DNA of 37,333 nucleotides from Nitrospira sp. CG24A (GCA_002869925.2 NEWT02000033.1:1-37333), one strand, 5' to 3'. Shown: positions 1 to 9,886, counted from the first letter of the stretch. Numbers and translations are program-made. The notes: generated by a model from the sequence alone, not told the origin.

Positions 1-2
1 AG

Positions 3-242
3 AATCGGCAAACCATCAGTGACATTGGCCAGGACGTAGTAGAGAGCTGGGGGAAACCACAAACAGGCATGTGCGAGAGATTAGCAGGCTGCGGAAAAAC
101 TATTGGGGCACACGAGAACTTCGAGAATCCGCCTGTCTGCGTGAGGACACGCACAAGCAGGCACGTGTGGCGCAACAGGAAAGCATTCCCGCAGGATGCT
201 CAAAATGGCCGTCCAGCAAGGCCGCAGCGAGCGGACAACTAA
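3..242 (+). CDS. Possible 3' end of a gene entering from the left edge
   Basis: Frame 3 is open from the window edge to a TAA at 240-242. The first 20 or so residues (NRQTISDIGQDVVESWGKP) look protein-like. From base 82 onward the frame runs through a repeat element, so the C-terminal part would be repeat-encoded. The family is not recognised, and it could also be a chance open frame. Confidence 0.25.
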   Translation, partial: NRQTISDIGQDVVESWGKPQTGMCERLAGCGKTIGAHENFENPPVCVRTRTSRHVWRNRKAFPQDAQNGRPARPQRADN

Positions 243-365
243 GCTATGAGCGCAGAACGATGAACGCTGTAGGCTGAAGTACAAGCATTTTCTTGCTCAT
301 CGTTCATCGCTCACAGTTCATCGTTTCCCGGCTGGCGGACTTTTTCAGCATCCGCAGCCTGTTTA
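82..365 (+). repeat. Composite intergenic repeat, copy R1
   Basis: The left end reads TAGCAGGCTGCGGAAAAA. An inner module follows at about 191 (GCAGGATGCTCAAAA, then GTCCAGCAAGGCCGCAGCGA), and the right end is GCTGGCGGACTTTTTCAGCA followed by TCCGCAGCCTGTTTA. The outer ends are imperfect inverted repeats of each other. Similar composites lie at 25541-25746, 32306-32612 and 32705-32910. Inside this copy, CGATGAACG and CGTTCATCG form a further inverted pair. No coding function is supported. Confidence 0.8.
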
Positions 366-666
366 GGGTGGGAGGAGCGCGCACCTACCGAGGACAGCAT
401 AGGTACGGCGGAAATCTCGGCGGGACTTCAGGCTTCCCAGTCAAGCTGGGCTTGCACACCATCCCAACGCTCGATCCCCTGATGAACCATATTCCCTCGG
501 GGCGTTAAGCTCCCTCAACGTACGGCACAGAGTACGATTCGCCTCTTCGCTCGCTGCGGCCTTGCTGGACGGTCTTTCTGAACAGCCTGCAGGCCATTGA
601 GCTTCCATCGGTGATCTCCGGCGTGGTGTCGTTTCCGGCGTCGTCATCCACTTTGTCAACAAACTG
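243..666. other. Gene-free region with repeat copies
   Basis: The right half of repeat R1 and a reverse-oriented partial copy at 504-592 occupy most of this stretch. The remaining bases (366-503 and 593-666) show no ORF with a credible ribosome-binding site and no recognisable RNA gene. Confidence 0.6.
504..592 (-). repeat. Partial reverse copy of the intergenic repeat (R1b)
   Basis: Read on the minus strand, this contains GTCCAGCAAGGCCGCAGCGA, then a GAAGAGGCGA segment and a GTAC...GTACGTTGAG hairpin, as in the complete copies. The GCTGGCGGACTTTTTCAG end is missing, so it is a truncated copy. Confidence 0.65.
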
Positions 667-1293
667 CTAGCGGAGTTTGAGGATCATGCCATCAAGCTTG
701 GTGTCCGCCACAAACTTTTCAAAATTCTTGTTGTACAGTTCGTTGAGCAATTCCTGGGCATCCTCAGGGTCGAACCAGAAAACCTGGTTCGTTCCGACAC
801 CGCTGAGAGTCTCACGTATCTGGCTTCCATCGGCACGATTCTTCACTTGGACAGCCATCCGACTTTTTGCGTTAAGGGTCGTTTGGCCGATGCCACTGGT
901 GGCATCCACACCGACATCGATGAGTCTGCCGGTGATGGTCATATCTGCCCCTTCGCCTCCAGTCGCTTTGACGACGGTCGCATTCCAACCTTTCCCATTG
1001 AGGAAGTCCGCGAACGCCTGTGCTGTCGCCTCGCCAAGCGTGCCGTTCGGGAGGCTGAAGTGACTCTCCCCTCCCCATAGATGATGTCTGATACCAAGGT
1101 GCGACCGATCAGTACGATGGTCTTCAAACGGCTGAATGGCGACAGTCGCGAGACTCGCCGTCACCGCTTTTCCGTCTGCCACGTTCGCGATGGGCCCTTT
1201 CAGGTCAATACGCTCGCCCTTGCCTGCACAGCCAGTGGCTAAGATGATCCCGAGAAGCCCGATTCCTAAGATGTGGGTATGATAGTGCCTCAC
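667..1293 (-). CDS. YajG-like outer-membrane lipoprotein
   Basis: The protein is about 208 residues long. I chose the GTG at 1291-1293 because AAGGAGG sits five bases upstream; a longer frame starting at 1317 would swallow that site. The N-terminus has a hydrophobic stretch and a lipobox ending ILATGC, so Cys22 should be lipidated. After a short linker come the segments VAIQPFEDHRTDR and NGTLGEATAQAFADFLNGKG, the pattern seen in YajG-type uncharacterised lipoproteins. It lies 56 bp downstream of pal on the same strand, so the two are probably co-transcribed. Its specific role is unknown. The lipoprotein call is firm; the YajG family call is moderate. Confidence 0.75.
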   Translation of the reverse strand: MRHYHTHILGIGLLGIILATGCAGKGERIDLKGPIANVADGKAVTASLATVAIQPFEDHRTDRSHLGIRHHLWGGESHFSLPNGTLGEATAQAFADFLNGKGWNATVVKATGGEGADMTITGRLIDVGVDATSGIGQTTLNAKSRMAVQVKNRADGSQIRETLSGVGTNQVFWFDPEDAQELLNELYNKNFEKFVADTKLDGMILKLR

Positions 1294-1349
1294 ATATTCC
1301 TCCTTGATGTCTGGCACAGAAGGTAGACCTCCTGCGACACATACAATTC

Positions 1350-1919
1350 CTATTTTGTCGCAAAATGCGCACGACGATTTTGCTGGTAACAGTCTTCGTT
1401 TTGCTGCTTGCAGAACGGTTTGGTTTCTCCATAACTCGTAATCTGAAGCTGCGAAGCCTGCGCACCCATGTCTTGGAGATACTTCTTCACCGCGCGCGCC
1501 CGTTTTTCACCCAGGACGAGGTTGTATGCCACGGTGCCTCGCTCATCGCAATGGCCTTCAATCAATACCGTCTTGCTCCCGTTGGCGCGAAGCCATGCGG
1601 CATTGGCGTCCAACACCGGCATCGCATCCTTACGAACGTGAAACCGATCGTATTCGAAGAACACATCGCCCAATGCTTGGCTGTCGGAGTCCACATTCGA
1701 TGGCAGCGCAAGATTGGATGGTGCGGTGTCTGCTGGCCGCTCGAACGATCGCTCTAGCGGTATCGGCTTGATCGCATCCGGCTTGATCTCTTCGCTCTTA
1801 GTCTGCCCTGCTCGTGAGGCGGCATCCCCTGAAGAGGACGAGACATTCTTACCAGCACACCCTGCGGCCAACACTATCAAGCTGAGGCTCAGACACACGC
1901 CGACTACACTTCGATCCAT
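1350..1919 (-). CDS. pal: Peptidoglycan-associated lipoprotein Pal
   Basis: This 189-residue protein has a signal peptide with lipobox LAAGC (Cys21), a Ser/Gly-rich linker, and a C-terminal OmpA-type domain from about residue 80. The domain carries VFFEYDRF, LIEGHCDERGT and NLVLGEKRARAVKKYL, the classic Pal/OmpA peptidoglycan-binding signature. Pal tethers the outer membrane to peptidoglycan and works with TolB and the TolQRA complex; no tol genes are visible here. AGGAGG lies seven bases upstream of the ATG. It is first of a two-lipoprotein unit and is divergent from lnt. Confidence 0.92.
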   Translation of the reverse strand: MDRSVVGVCLSLSLIVLAAGCAGKNVSSSSGDAASRAGQTKSEEIKPDAIKPIPLERSFERPADTAPSNLALPSNVDSDSQALGDVFFEYDRFHVRKDAMPVLDANAAWLRANGSKTVLIEGHCDERGTVAYNLVLGEKRARAVKKYLQDMGAQASQLQITSYGETKPFCKQQNEDCYQQNRRAHFATK

Positions 1920-2167
1920 AACATAACCTCCTGTTGTATAAGTCGCGTCATTCCATCAAGGTCAGGGCAATCCTGCGCTCTTACCATGGGCCGCTTCATC
2001 ACGGCACGTCTTTCAGATGGATACCAGATTACCGCCCATACTTATAGGTGCTCATGGAACATCCGTCAACCCAAAATCACACCTCATCCCCATTATAAGG
2101 ATGGGTGCGCAGACTGCACCTCAACCGAAAGTTGCATCCCTCTTCAGCTTTCGCTAATGTGCAAGTC

Positions 2168-3802
2168 ATGACCCATTCCCTCGCGCGTTCACTCGTTCTA
2201 GCCGGCGCGAGCGGTCTGTTTCTCTCGCTGAGTTTCCCAAATTCAGACCTTGGACTGTTGGCTTGGGTCGCCCTTGTGCCGTTGCAGTGGGCATTGGACG
2301 GCAAAACCAAAACGCAGGCATTTTGGATCGGGTGGCTATCCGGCACGATTGCCTTTACAGGCATGATGACCTGGGTGGTCACCGCCATGAACACCTATGG
2401 CAAGGTCCCGCTGGTGATCAGCTACGGCCTCATGTTGCTGCTCACGGCCTATTTGGGTTTATATGTCGGTCTCTACTCGGCCGGGGCCGTGTGGTTTCGA
2501 ACGCTGATTCCTCGCTACGGTTTCTTTGTCTTTCCCTGTTTCTGGGTGACGCTTGAACTGACCAGAACCTATGCGCTGAGCGGATTACCGTGGGGCCTCC
2601 TCGGCTATTCTCAATATCGTCAGATTGAGATCATACAAATTGCTGATCACATGGGCGTCTACGGAGTCTCATTTCTTATTGTGATGGTGAACGTCGCCAT
2701 CGCTGAATTTTTCTCCTGGCTGATGCCCTTGTTCCGGGGATTCCGGCCTGCCAGGCTCCCTTGGGAACTCGCGGCCATGGCGGCCCTCCTCGTCACACTC
2801 TCGTGGGAGTATGGCCTGGCATCGCTATCTGAAACGCCGTTTTCCGATATTCCGCGATCATCCATCAGTGTGGGCGTGGTGCAGCCGAATGTCGATCAAG
2901 CGGTCAAATGGGACACCTCCTATCGAGAAGAGACCCTCGCGCGCTTTGATCGACTGACCGAACAACTCGGCCTGGGGACGGATTTGGTGGTGTGGCCGGA
3001 AGCGGCAACCCCGTTCGTCTTTGAACGTGAACCGGTCTATCAGTTGCAACTCATTGCCATAGCCAATCGAGCCCAGGCGCCGATCCTGTTTGGGAGTCCC
3101 GCCGTGCGTTTCTACCCGGATCGACGGCCCTATCTGTTGAACAGCGCCTACCTCCTCTCCCCTGACGGCCAGGTGTTGGGACGATACGACAAACAACATC
3201 TGGTCCCCTTTGGAGAATATATCCCGCTCAAATCGTCGGTGTTATTTTTCCTCGATAAACTGGTGGAAGGGATCGGCGATTTCGAAGCAGGACCCGGCCC
3301 AGCAGTCTTGACCTTGACGCCGAAACCCCGCTCTGCGGCAACAGGCATGGCTGGAACCGCACCGAGATCGATTAATTTTGGAGTCGCCATCTGTTACGAA
3401 GTGATCTTCCCGAACTTGGTACGGCAATTCGCTGCGAATGGGGCGGAGTTCTTGGTGACCGTCACAAACGATGCCTGGTTCGGCGCCTCGTCGGCAGCCT
3501 CGCAACATTTTTCGATGGTCGTGTTTCGCGCGGTTGAGAATCACTTGGCGTTCGCTCGCTCGGCCAACACCGGCATTTCTGGATTCATCGATCCATTCGG
3601 GCGCATCGTCGAAGCCACGCCGACATTTACGGAGCACGCCGTCAAAGCGACGATTCAGGTCTGGCACCCGCATACATTTTACAGCCGGTACGGCGATGTG
3701 TTTGCCTACGGCTGTGCTATACTCTGCGCGATTTTATTCTTACTGGGCATGTTTCGCTCTAAGGGTTCTGAACCGGACGCCATCGCGGCCACTCCTGTGT
3801 AA
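2168..3802 (+). CDS. lnt: Apolipoprotein N-acyltransferase
   Basis: Lnt adds the third acyl chain to the N-terminal cysteine of lipoproteins at the periplasmic face of the inner membrane. The 544-residue protein has several N-terminal membrane segments (roughly residues 10-215), a nitrilase-type domain (about 233-500), and a final membrane helix. The catalytic triad is visible: Glu278 in VVWPEAATP, Lys342 in YDKQHLVPFGEY and Cys409 in GVAICYE; NDAWFG follows. I place the start at ATG 2168, where Lnt homology begins. An upstream in-frame ATG at 2105 adds 21 residues without hydrophobic character, and neither start has a strong Shine-Dalgarno. It opens an operon with prfB, lysS and lolC/E-lolD. 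Confidence 0.93.
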   Translation: MTHSLARSLVLAGASGLFLSLSFPNSDLGLLAWVALVPLQWALDGKTKTQAFWIGWLSGTIAFTGMMTWVVTAMNTYGKVPLVISYGLMLLLTAYLGLYVGLYSAGAVWFRTLIPRYGFFVFPCFWVTLELTRTYALSGLPWGLLGYSQYRQIEIIQIADHMGVYGVSFLIVMVNVAIAEFFSWLMPLFRGFRPARLPWELAAMAALLVTLSWEYGLASLSETPFSDIPRSSISVGVVQPNVDQAVKWDTSYREETLARFDRLTEQLGLGTDLVVWPEAATPFVFEREPVYQLQLIAIANRAQAPILFGSPAVRFYPDRRPYLLNSAYLLSPDGQVLGRYDKQHLVPFGEYIPLKSSVLFFLDKLVEGIGDFEAGPGPAVLTLTPKPRSAATGMAGTAPRSINFGVAICYEVIFPNLVRQFAANGAEFLVTVTNDAWFGASSAASQHFSMVVFRAVENHLAFARSANTGISGFIDPFGRIVEATPTFTEHAVKATIQVWHPHTFYSRYGDVFAYGCAILCAILFLLGMFRSKGSEPDAIAATPV

Positions 3803-3819
3803 CGTGAAAGGATCGCTCC

Positions 3820-4957
3820 ATGTTAGATGAGGTAAAAAATCGCGTGCAGACAGTCAAGCAATTGATATCGGAACTACGGGGGCATCTTTGACTTTGCTCG
3901 CATGACGGCTGAGTTGGCACATCTGGAGCTACAGACATCGCATCCTGATTTTTGGAACAACGCGCAGCAGGCCGCCAAGATCGGCCGGAAAAAATCTGCG
4001 ATTGAGCATGACCTCCAGCAGTGGCGGGATATCGATGAGACCATGAACAATCTGGGCGCGCTGCTCGAACTGGCAGAAGAAAGCGACGATGCCGAGCTGG
4101 TGAAGGAGTTGACGTTCGAGCTAGATCGATTCGAGCCAAAACTCGCCGCGCTTCGGCTCGAACTGCTGCTCTCAGGCGAACTCGATCCCAACAATGCGAT
4201 CATGGCCATCCATCCTGGCGCCGGCGGGACGGAATCTCAGGATTGGGCGCAGATGCTGCTGCGCATGTATGTGCGTTGGGCCGAGGGAAAGAAGTTCAAG
4301 GTTGAAACCCTCGATCTCCTTCCGGGAGAAGAAGCGGGAATAAAAAGCGTCACACTCTCGGTGACAGGAGCCTACGCCTATGGCTATCTCAAAGCCGAGG
4401 CAGGCGTCCATCGATTGGTGCGCATTTCCCCCTTCGATGCGAACAAACGGCGGCATACCTCCTTTGCCTCGGTCTTCGTCTATCCTGAGGTGAATGAAGA
4501 TATCGATCTCGTGATTGAAGACAAAGACCTTAGAATTGATACCTTTCGGGCCGGTGGCGCCGGCGGCCAGAATGTGAATAAAGTTGAGACCGCTATCCGC
4601 ATGACGCATCTGCCGACTGGGATTGTGGTGCAATGTCAAAATGAACGATCACAACTCCAGAATCGCAATGGCGCAATGAAGGTCTTGAAGGCACGCCTCT
4701 ATGAACTCGAGGTGAAGAAGAAAGAGGCGGAGTTCAATGCAATCGTCGGGGAAAAGAAGGATAACGCCTGGGGCAGCCAAATTCGATCGTATGTGTTCCA
4801 GCCCTATCAAATGGTCAAAGACCTCCGGACCGGCTACGAAGTGGGACAGGTAGCCGCCGTCATGGATGGCGATCTGGACGGGTTCATCGAAGCGTATCTG
4901 AAAAGGAAAATGGCAAAAGGCGCCATGCAAGAAGCGGTGGAAGATCCGCCTGTCTAA
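3820..4957 (+). CDS. prfB: Peptide chain release factor 2, with programmed +1 frameshift
   Basis: RF2 recognises UAA and UGA and triggers peptide release. Translation starts at ATG 3820 with GAAAGGA upstream and runs 23 codons to CTT followed by an in-frame TGA at 3889-3891. The sequence there (CGGGGGCATCTTTGAC) is the canonical prfB recoding site: an internal Shine-Dalgarno-like GGGGG, a slippery CTT, TGA and a following C. After the +1 shift, reading continues GAC TTT GCT CGC into the frame ending at 4957, giving about 378 residues. In that product the SPF anticodon-like motif falls at about 203-205 and GGQ at about 248-250, close to E. coli numbering. It lies 17 bp after lnt and 18 bp before lysS. 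Confidence 0.95.
3877..3892 (+). promoter_or_regulatory. prfB autoregulatory +1 frameshift site
   Basis: The bases CGG GGG CAT CTT TGA C match the known RF2 recoding signal. GGGGG pairs with the 16S anti-Shine-Dalgarno, CTT slips by one base, and the poorly terminating TGA-C context makes the shift depend on RF2 level. When RF2 is scarce, frameshifting rises and more RF2 is made. A gene finder would start the gene at 3902 and miss the first 27 residues. Confidence 0.93.
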
Positions 4958-4975
4958 CTCCTTGCCCATCGCCTC

Positions 4976-6472
4976 ATGCCTGAAACAGCTATGGACGAAC
5001 TGAACGAGCAGCAACAACAACGCATCAAGAAGCTCGACGCCCTGCGTGAAGCAGGCGTGGCGCCCTACGGTACGCGATTCGAGGTAAAGGATCGTGCGGG
5101 CCAACTCATCAAACTCCATGCGGAGAAACCTAAAGAGGTGTTGGAAGAGGAAAAAATCTCCTGTACCTTTGCCGGACGCATCGTCGCCCTGCGACGATTC
5201 GGTAAAGCAGGTTTCGCCGTATTGCAAGACGGATCTGACCGGCTGCAGGTCTATCTCAAGAAGGATCACCTCACAGAGCAGGGGTATCGTATTGCCGAAC
5301 TACTCGACTTGGGCGACTGGATCGGTGTGACCGGCACACTCTTTCGCACAAAGACCAATGAATTCACCGTCGAAGTCGCACAGCTCACCTTCTTAAGCAA
5401 AGCCCTCAGACCGCTTCCGGAAAAATGGCATGGGTTGACGGACGTGGAAACCCGTTACCGGCAGCGCTATGTCGACTTGATCGCGAACCCCGAGGTGCAT
5501 GGCATATTCGCCACCCGTAGTAGAATCATCGCCGGTATTCGCGCCTTCTTGATCGAACGAGGCTTCCTTGAGGTCGAAACGCCGATGATGCATCCGATCC
5601 CAGGAGGGGCTGCGGCAAAACCCTTCGTCACCCACCATAATGCCCTCGGCGTCGATCTCTATCTCCGCATCGCGCCGGAGCTTTATTTGAAACGGCTGAT
5701 CGTGGGCGGCTTTCCTCGCGTGTTTGAGATCAACCGCAACTTCCGGAATGAAGGCATCTCGACGATTCACAACCCGGAATTCACGATGCTGGAATTCTAC
5801 GTGGCCTATGCCGACTATCAGGACCTGATTATCCTCACAGAGGAACTTGTCTCCTCCTTGGCACAACAGATTTTCGGCAAGACCGTCATCACCTATCAAG
5901 GGAAAGACATCACACTGACCGCTCCATGGCGCCGCTGGTCGTATCACCAGGCGATTCTGGAGGTGAACAACCTCGATGCCTCCGTCCTTCAGGATAAGGA
6001 GAAGGCGATTGCGGCAGCCAAAGAGCTCGCCATTGCGGTTGATCCACAATGGCCACTCTTCAATATCGTGAACGAAATCTTCGAGGAAACCGTCGAACCG
6101 AAGCTGATTCAGCCGACCTTTATCACCGACTACCCCATCGATATTTCTCCCCTCGCACGGCGCAAGGATTCGAACCCGGAGCTGACCGATCGTTTCGAGC
6201 TCTATATTGCCGGCCGGGAAATCGCGAATGCCTTTTCAGAGTTGAACGATCCATTGGATCAGCGGGGACGGTTCGAAGGACAGGCCGCGCAGCGCGCAGC
6301 AGGCGACGAAGAGGCGCATCTGGTCGATGAAGACTTCCTGCGCGCCTTAGAATACGGCATGCCGCCCACTGCGGGCGAAGGCATCGGCATCGACCGGCTG
6401 ATCATGCTCTTCACCGACCAAGCGTCGATCCGCGACGTGGTCCTCTTCCCTCAACTCAGGCCCGAGAAATAA
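4976..6472 (+). CDS. lysS: Lysyl-tRNA synthetase, class II
   Basis: The enzyme charges tRNA-Lys with lysine. The 498-residue length fits bacterial class II LysRS. An OB-fold tRNA-binding domain (about residues 60-160) precedes the catalytic core. Motif 1 is around [18 protein letters not shown], motif 2 is [19 protein letters not shown], and motif 3 is near the end at [20 protein letters not shown] 4976 is used here; an ATG five codons later (4991) is equally possible because neither has a clear Shine-Dalgarno. It lies in the lnt-prfB-lysS-lol operon, only two bases before the next gene. Confidence 0.96.
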   Translation: MPETAMDELNEQQQQRIKKLDALREAGVAPYGTRFEVKDRAGQLIKLHAEKPKEVLEEEKISCTFAGRIVALRRFGKAGFAVLQDGSDRLQVYLKKDHLTEQGYRIAELLDLGDWIGVTGTLFRTKTNEFTVEVAQLTFLSKALRPLPEKWHGLTDVETRYRQRYVDLIANPEVHGIFATRSRIIAGIRAFLIERGFLEVETPMMHPIPGGAAAKPFVTHHNALGVDLYLRIAPELYLKRLIVGGFPRVFEINRNFRNEGISTIHNPEFTMLEFYVAYADYQDLIILTEELVSSLAQQIFGKTVITYQGKDITLTAPWRRWSYHQAILEVNNLDASVLQDKEKAIAAAKELAIAVDPQWPLFNIVNEIFEETVEPKLIQPTFITDYPIDISPLARRKDSNPELTDRFELYIAGREIANAFSELNDPLDQRGRFEGQAAQRAAGDEEAHLVDEDFLRALEYGMPPTAGEGIGIDRLIMLFTDQASIRDVVLFPQLRPEK

Positions 6473-6474
6473 CG

Positions 6475-7755
6475 GTGGCCCTTCCCTTCGAAATCTTTGT
6501 CGGGTTGCGATATCTGCGCGCCAAGCGCCGGAATCGGACGATCTCCTTGAACACCGTGGTCTCCATTGCCGGCATCACACTCGGCGTGGCGGCACTGATC
6601 GGGACGGTCGGCATCATGACCGGGTTTAAAGAAGACATTCAGGCGAAGATTCTTGGAACCACGGCCCACATCATCGTGCAGGATCGGATGAAAGACAGCA
6701 TGAGCGACTACGATCCCGTCGCCAAGCAAGTCGCAACCGTTCCCGGTGTCGTCGCGGCAACCCCGTTTGTGCTCAAGCAGGTCTTGCTCACAACCCAAAG
6801 CGGTGTGCAAGGCATTGTCATCCGCGGGATTGACCCGCAACGCGAAGCGACGGTGACCGAGCTGGCAAAAAATCTCTCGACCGGAGAGTTAGCCGACCTT
6901 GGCAGGCCGGTCAAGGTGAAACAGCCGCCGGCCGATAATCCCAACGGTCCGCCTGTCGAGACGGAAAAACCCGGTATCATTCTGGGCAAAGAATTGGCGA
7001 TGCGGCTCGGCGTCTTTGTCGGCGATACGGTCAATGTGGTGTCCCCTCCAGCCGGGCCGATCAGTGCCATCGGTATGGTCCCAAAAATCCGCACCTTTGT
7101 GTTAGTCGCGTTATTTCAATCCGGCATGTACGAATATGACTCGTCGTTGGCCTACATCGATCTCACGGAGGCGCAAAAGTTTTTCAATATGGGGCACACG
7201 GTGACGGGCATTGAAATTAAAGTCACGGACGTCTTCCACGCGGACGAGACGGCCCGCTCCGTGGAGCAATCGCTCGGCTTCGCCTATGGGGCGCGCGATT
7301 GGATGCAGATGAATCGCAATCTATTCTCGGCGCTCAAACTTGAAAAGACGATGATGTTTTTGCTGTTGGTGTTGATCACCATCGTGGCATCCTTTAACAT
7401 CGTCAGCACCCTCACGATGATCGTGACAGAAAAACAAAAAGAGATCGCGATCCTCAAGGCGATGGGCGCCACCAGGAAAAGCATCCGGCGCATTTTCATG
7501 CTGAACGGATTGATCATCGGCCTATCCGGAACCGCGATCGGCATCCCGCTCGGCTACGCATTTCTGTGGCTGATCCAGACATTCTGGACCTTCGATGCAT
7601 CGGTCTATTACATCTCGCGGATCCCCGTCCACGTTCAAGCCATGGATGTGCTCCTTGTGGCCGGCTCCGCCATTCTGATCAGCTTCGCCGCTACGGTCTT
7701 CCCTTCCCTCCAAGCAGCCAAGCTCGAACCGGTGGCTGCGCTACGCTACGAATGA
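6475..7755 (+). CDS. lolC: Lipoprotein-releasing ABC transporter permease, LolC/LolE family
   Basis: This is the inner-membrane subunit of the Lol system, which extracts outer-membrane lipoproteins and hands them to LolA. The 426-residue protein has one N-terminal membrane helix (about residues 22-45, after [15 protein letters not shown]), a large periplasmic MacB-type core domain, and a C-terminal FtsX domain with three helices. The segment [23 protein letters not shown], typical of the coupling region, lies between the first two of these. The start is GTG, two bases after the lysS stop. Only one permease gene is present, so the transporter may be a homodimer (LolF-like) rather than a LolC-LolE pair. 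The family call is firm; the letter is provisional. Confidence 0.9.
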   Translation: MALPFEIFVGLRYLRAKRRNRTISLNTVVSIAGITLGVAALIGTVGIMTGFKEDIQAKILGTTAHIIVQDRMKDSMSDYDPVAKQVATVPGVVAATPFVLKQVLLTTQSGVQGIVIRGIDPQREATVTELAKNLSTGELADLGRPVKVKQPPADNPNGPPVETEKPGIILGKELAMRLGVFVGDTVNVVSPPAGPISAIGMVPKIRTFVLVALFQSGMYEYDSSLAYIDLTEAQKFFNMGHTVTGIEIKVTDVFHADETARSVEQSLGFAYGARDWMQMNRNLFSALKLEKTMMFLLLVLITIVASFNIVSTLTMIVTEKQKEIAILKAMGATRKSIRRIFMLNGLIIGLSGTAIGIPLGYAFLWLIQTFWTFDASVYYISRIPVHVQAMDVLLVAGSAILISFAATVFPSLQAAKLEPVAALRYE

Positions 7756-7801
7756 TCATGTCGATCCTTTCAGCACATCTCATTCAGCGAGGAGCGCCGG
7801 C

Positions 7802-8464
7802 ATGATCACCGTCACTGATCTGACCAAATCGTTCCCGATGGGCGGGCAAACCCTCACGGTGCTGAAGGGCGTCAATCTCCAGATTCGGCGTGGGGAACTC
7901 ATTGCCATTATTGGAGCATCGGGGGCCGGAAAGAGCACGCTGCTCCACATTATCGGCACGCTCGATCGGCCAACCACAGGGACCGTCCACTTCGACGGGC
8001 AGGATATGTTTCACATGTCGGAAGGTGAACAGGCAGAATTCAGGAACCGGCGCATCGGATTCGTGTTCCAGTTTCATCATCTTCTGCCGGAGTTCACGGC
8101 GCTCGAAAATGCTTGTATGCCGGCGCTGATTCAGCGACGGAATCAAGCCGACATTGAACCGGAAGCCATCACATTATTGCAGGAAGTCGGGCTGGGAGCT
8201 CGCTTGCACCACAAGCCGGGTGAGTTGTCAGGAGGCGAGCAGCAGCGAGTGGCGGTCGCACGCGCCCTCTTGCAGAAACCCGACCTCGTGCTGGCTGATG
8301 AGCCGACGGGAAACCTTGACACGCACACAGGCGAGGCGCTCTTCGCGATGATGCGCGAGCTGAACAAAGCCCGTGGTACCACCTTTGTGATCGTGACCCA
8401 TAACGACAAACTGTCTGCTCAGGCCGACCGGATCGTGCATATGCAGGACGGTCAAATTGTATAG
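7802..8464 (+). CDS. lolD: Lipoprotein-releasing system ATP-binding protein LolD
   Basis: This is the ATPase that drives lipoprotein release through the adjacent permease. The 220-residue protein has Walker A GASGAGKST (residues 38-46), the Q-loop VFQFHHLLPEFTALEN, the ABC signature LSGGEQQR (142-149), Walker B LVLADEPTGNLD and the switch His in VTHN. FHHLLPEFTALEN is typical of LolD/MacB-type ATPases. GAGGAGCG(CCGGC) upstream of the ATG supplies the ribosome-binding site. Its TAG stop (8462-8464) is also the first three bases of repeat R2, so the coding end and the repeat end coincide. Confidence 0.94.
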   Translation: MITVTDLTKSFPMGGQTLTVLKGVNLQIRRGELIAIIGASGAGKSTLLHIIGTLDRPTTGTVHFDGQDMFHMSEGEQAEFRNRRIGFVFQFHHLLPEFTALENACMPALIQRRNQADIEPEAITLLQEVGLGARLHHKPGELSGGEQQRVAVARALLQKPDLVLADEPTGNLDTHTGEALFAMMRELNKARGTTFVIVTHNDKLSAQADRIVHMQDGQIV

Positions 8465-8594
8465 CAGGATGCTGAAAAAATCCGCCAGCGTCGTTCTCGC
8501 ATCGCTCAGATCCTCAACGTACCCCAGAGGGTACGCCTTGTATCTTGGAGACTCGATCAGCGGCCTAGCTGGACGAACTTTTTGAGCATCCTGC
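8462..8594 (-). repeat. Short inverted-repeat element, copy R2
   Basis: The element is bounded by TAGCAGGATGCTGAAAAAA at left and TTTTTGAGCATCCTGC at right, which are inverted copies of each other, about 130 bp apart. The central part holds GTACCCCAGAGGGTAC, a small perfect hairpin. Read on the minus strand, its order matches the inner part of the composite repeats, ending GCTGGCGGATTTTTTCAGC. It lacks the extra left arm seen in the composites. It may act as a transcription terminator behind lolD, which is inference. Confidence 0.85.
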
Positions 8595-8734
8595 CTGGTT
8601 ATCTCTTGTTGATTCAGACATGAAGATCCCGCCCTATCGGTTACATTCTTGAAATTGAACCATCTAACCTTGACGAGAGCGATGTCATCCAATAGACTCA
8701 GCGCAGTCTCTCCATGTGTAAGGAGTTGCTCTAG

Positions 8735-9871
8735 ATGTTCGGTTTTCGGTCTCTTCGTGCCGCTGCAATCGTTATAGCCCTGATGAGTCCTGTCCAAGCG
8801 CTGGCACTGGAATTCGTCACCGTGGGTCCTCGTGCCATCGGTATGGGTGGAGCCGGCGTGGCCATCACGACAGATTCTTTAGCCACCTATTGGAATCCAG
8901 CCGGACTCGCAATGACGCAGACCGTTGACGTGAGAATTCAAGGCGGCGGACAGGTGATCGATCGTCTGGGCATCGCCGATGCCATCCACGACCTTGAAAA
9001 TCTCGATAGGACCGATATCTCGGCTGCCAATCAAGCGAAGGCCCAAAACATCGCCGATCGAATCAATCGCCCAGGCGCCACGGTATCGATCAATGGGTCG
9101 GCTGGTCTCTATCTCAAAGGACATCTGGGCGAGCATGCACTCGGCTTTAATGTTTCTGACGTGGCAACGGGTGGCGGGTTTGTGAGTACCCCGGCAACGT
9201 CGACTCTGGCCGGCGCACAAGTGAATTTGACCGGTGAGATGGCCCTGCGAGGGTTAGAGGCTAGGCAAGTGGCGTTCTCCTATGCGTATGCCTTTTCCGA
9301 TAAAACATTTTCTATCGGGGTGACGGGAAAATTCATTCAAGGCGCCGCATACAGAGGGAGCACGCTCCTTACCGGAGGAACCGACGTATCGATTACGGAT
9401 AACTTTGGGAAAGCCACTCTATCGACTGCCTTCGGTATCGATATTGGAGCCATCTATCGTCCATCCTCATGGCTACGCTTTGGCCTGGTGGCAAAAGATC
9501 TCAATCAACCGACATTCGATGTCCCTGGCGGCGAAGAACTGAAACTCGGCCCCCAGGTTCGAGGCGGGGTCGCGATCAACCCCTATTCTTCACTGACGTT
9601 GACGGCAGATGTCGATGCGACATCGAATAAGACATTTGTTCCAGGCGTCAAGAGCCAGGTCTTGAGTCTCGGAGTCGAGCAAACGATCTTTTCTGAATTC
9701 ATGTCGTTTCGCCTCGGCGCCTTCAAGAATATGAAAGACGCCGGGACACCATTTACCCCTACGGCAGGGTTGGGCTTTCGGCTCTATGCCTTCCGTCTCG
9801 ATGTCGGTGGAGGATATGACTTCCGTGAAGAGGGCGCGCTGGTTTCAGGCTCTGCTTCTTTGACATTCTAA
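8735..9871 (+). CDS. TraF/PorV-like outer-membrane beta-barrel protein
   Basis: The 378-residue protein has a signal peptide (about 1-24, cleaved near ALA-LEF). The mature start, RAIGMGGAGVAITTDSLATY WNPAGLA in sense, is the hallmark of the OmpP1/FadL-PorV-TraF-like barrel families. The remainder alternates polar and apolar residues as in beta strands, and the protein ends SGSASLTF with a C-terminal Phe, the usual barrel-assembly signal. TAAGGAG lies nine bases before the ATG. It pairs with the lipoprotein gene 15 bp downstream. A transport or export-shuttle role is possible but not shown; the 'conjugal transfer TraF' name often attached to this family need not mean conjugation. Confidence 0.78.
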   Translation: MFGFRSLRAAAIVIALMSPVQALALEFVTVGPRAIGMGGAGVAITTDSLATYWNPAGLAMTQTVDVRIQGGGQVIDRLGIADAIHDLENLDRTDISAANQAKAQNIADRINRPGATVSINGSAGLYLKGHLGEHALGFNVSDVATGGGFVSTPATSTLAGAQVNLTGEMALRGLEARQVAFSYAYAFSDKTFSIGVTGKFIQGAAYRGSTLLTGGTDVSITDNFGKATLSTAFGIDIGAIYRPSSWLRFGLVAKDLNQPTFDVPGGEELKLGPQVRGGVAINPYSSLTLTADVDATSNKTFVPGVKSQVLSLGVEQTIFSEFMSFRLGAFKNMKDAGTPFTPTAGLGFRLYAFRLDVGGGYDFREEGALVSGSASLTF

Positions 9872-9886
9872 TGGTATACTGAACGT

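Noticed and set aside
441-662. 73-residue minus-strand ORF
   Set aside because: It is translated from the R1b repeat copy and has no ribosome-binding site or homology.
4172-6049. Long minus-strand ORFs opposite prfB and lysS
   Set aside because: They are antisense shadows of well-defined genes with no family resemblance.
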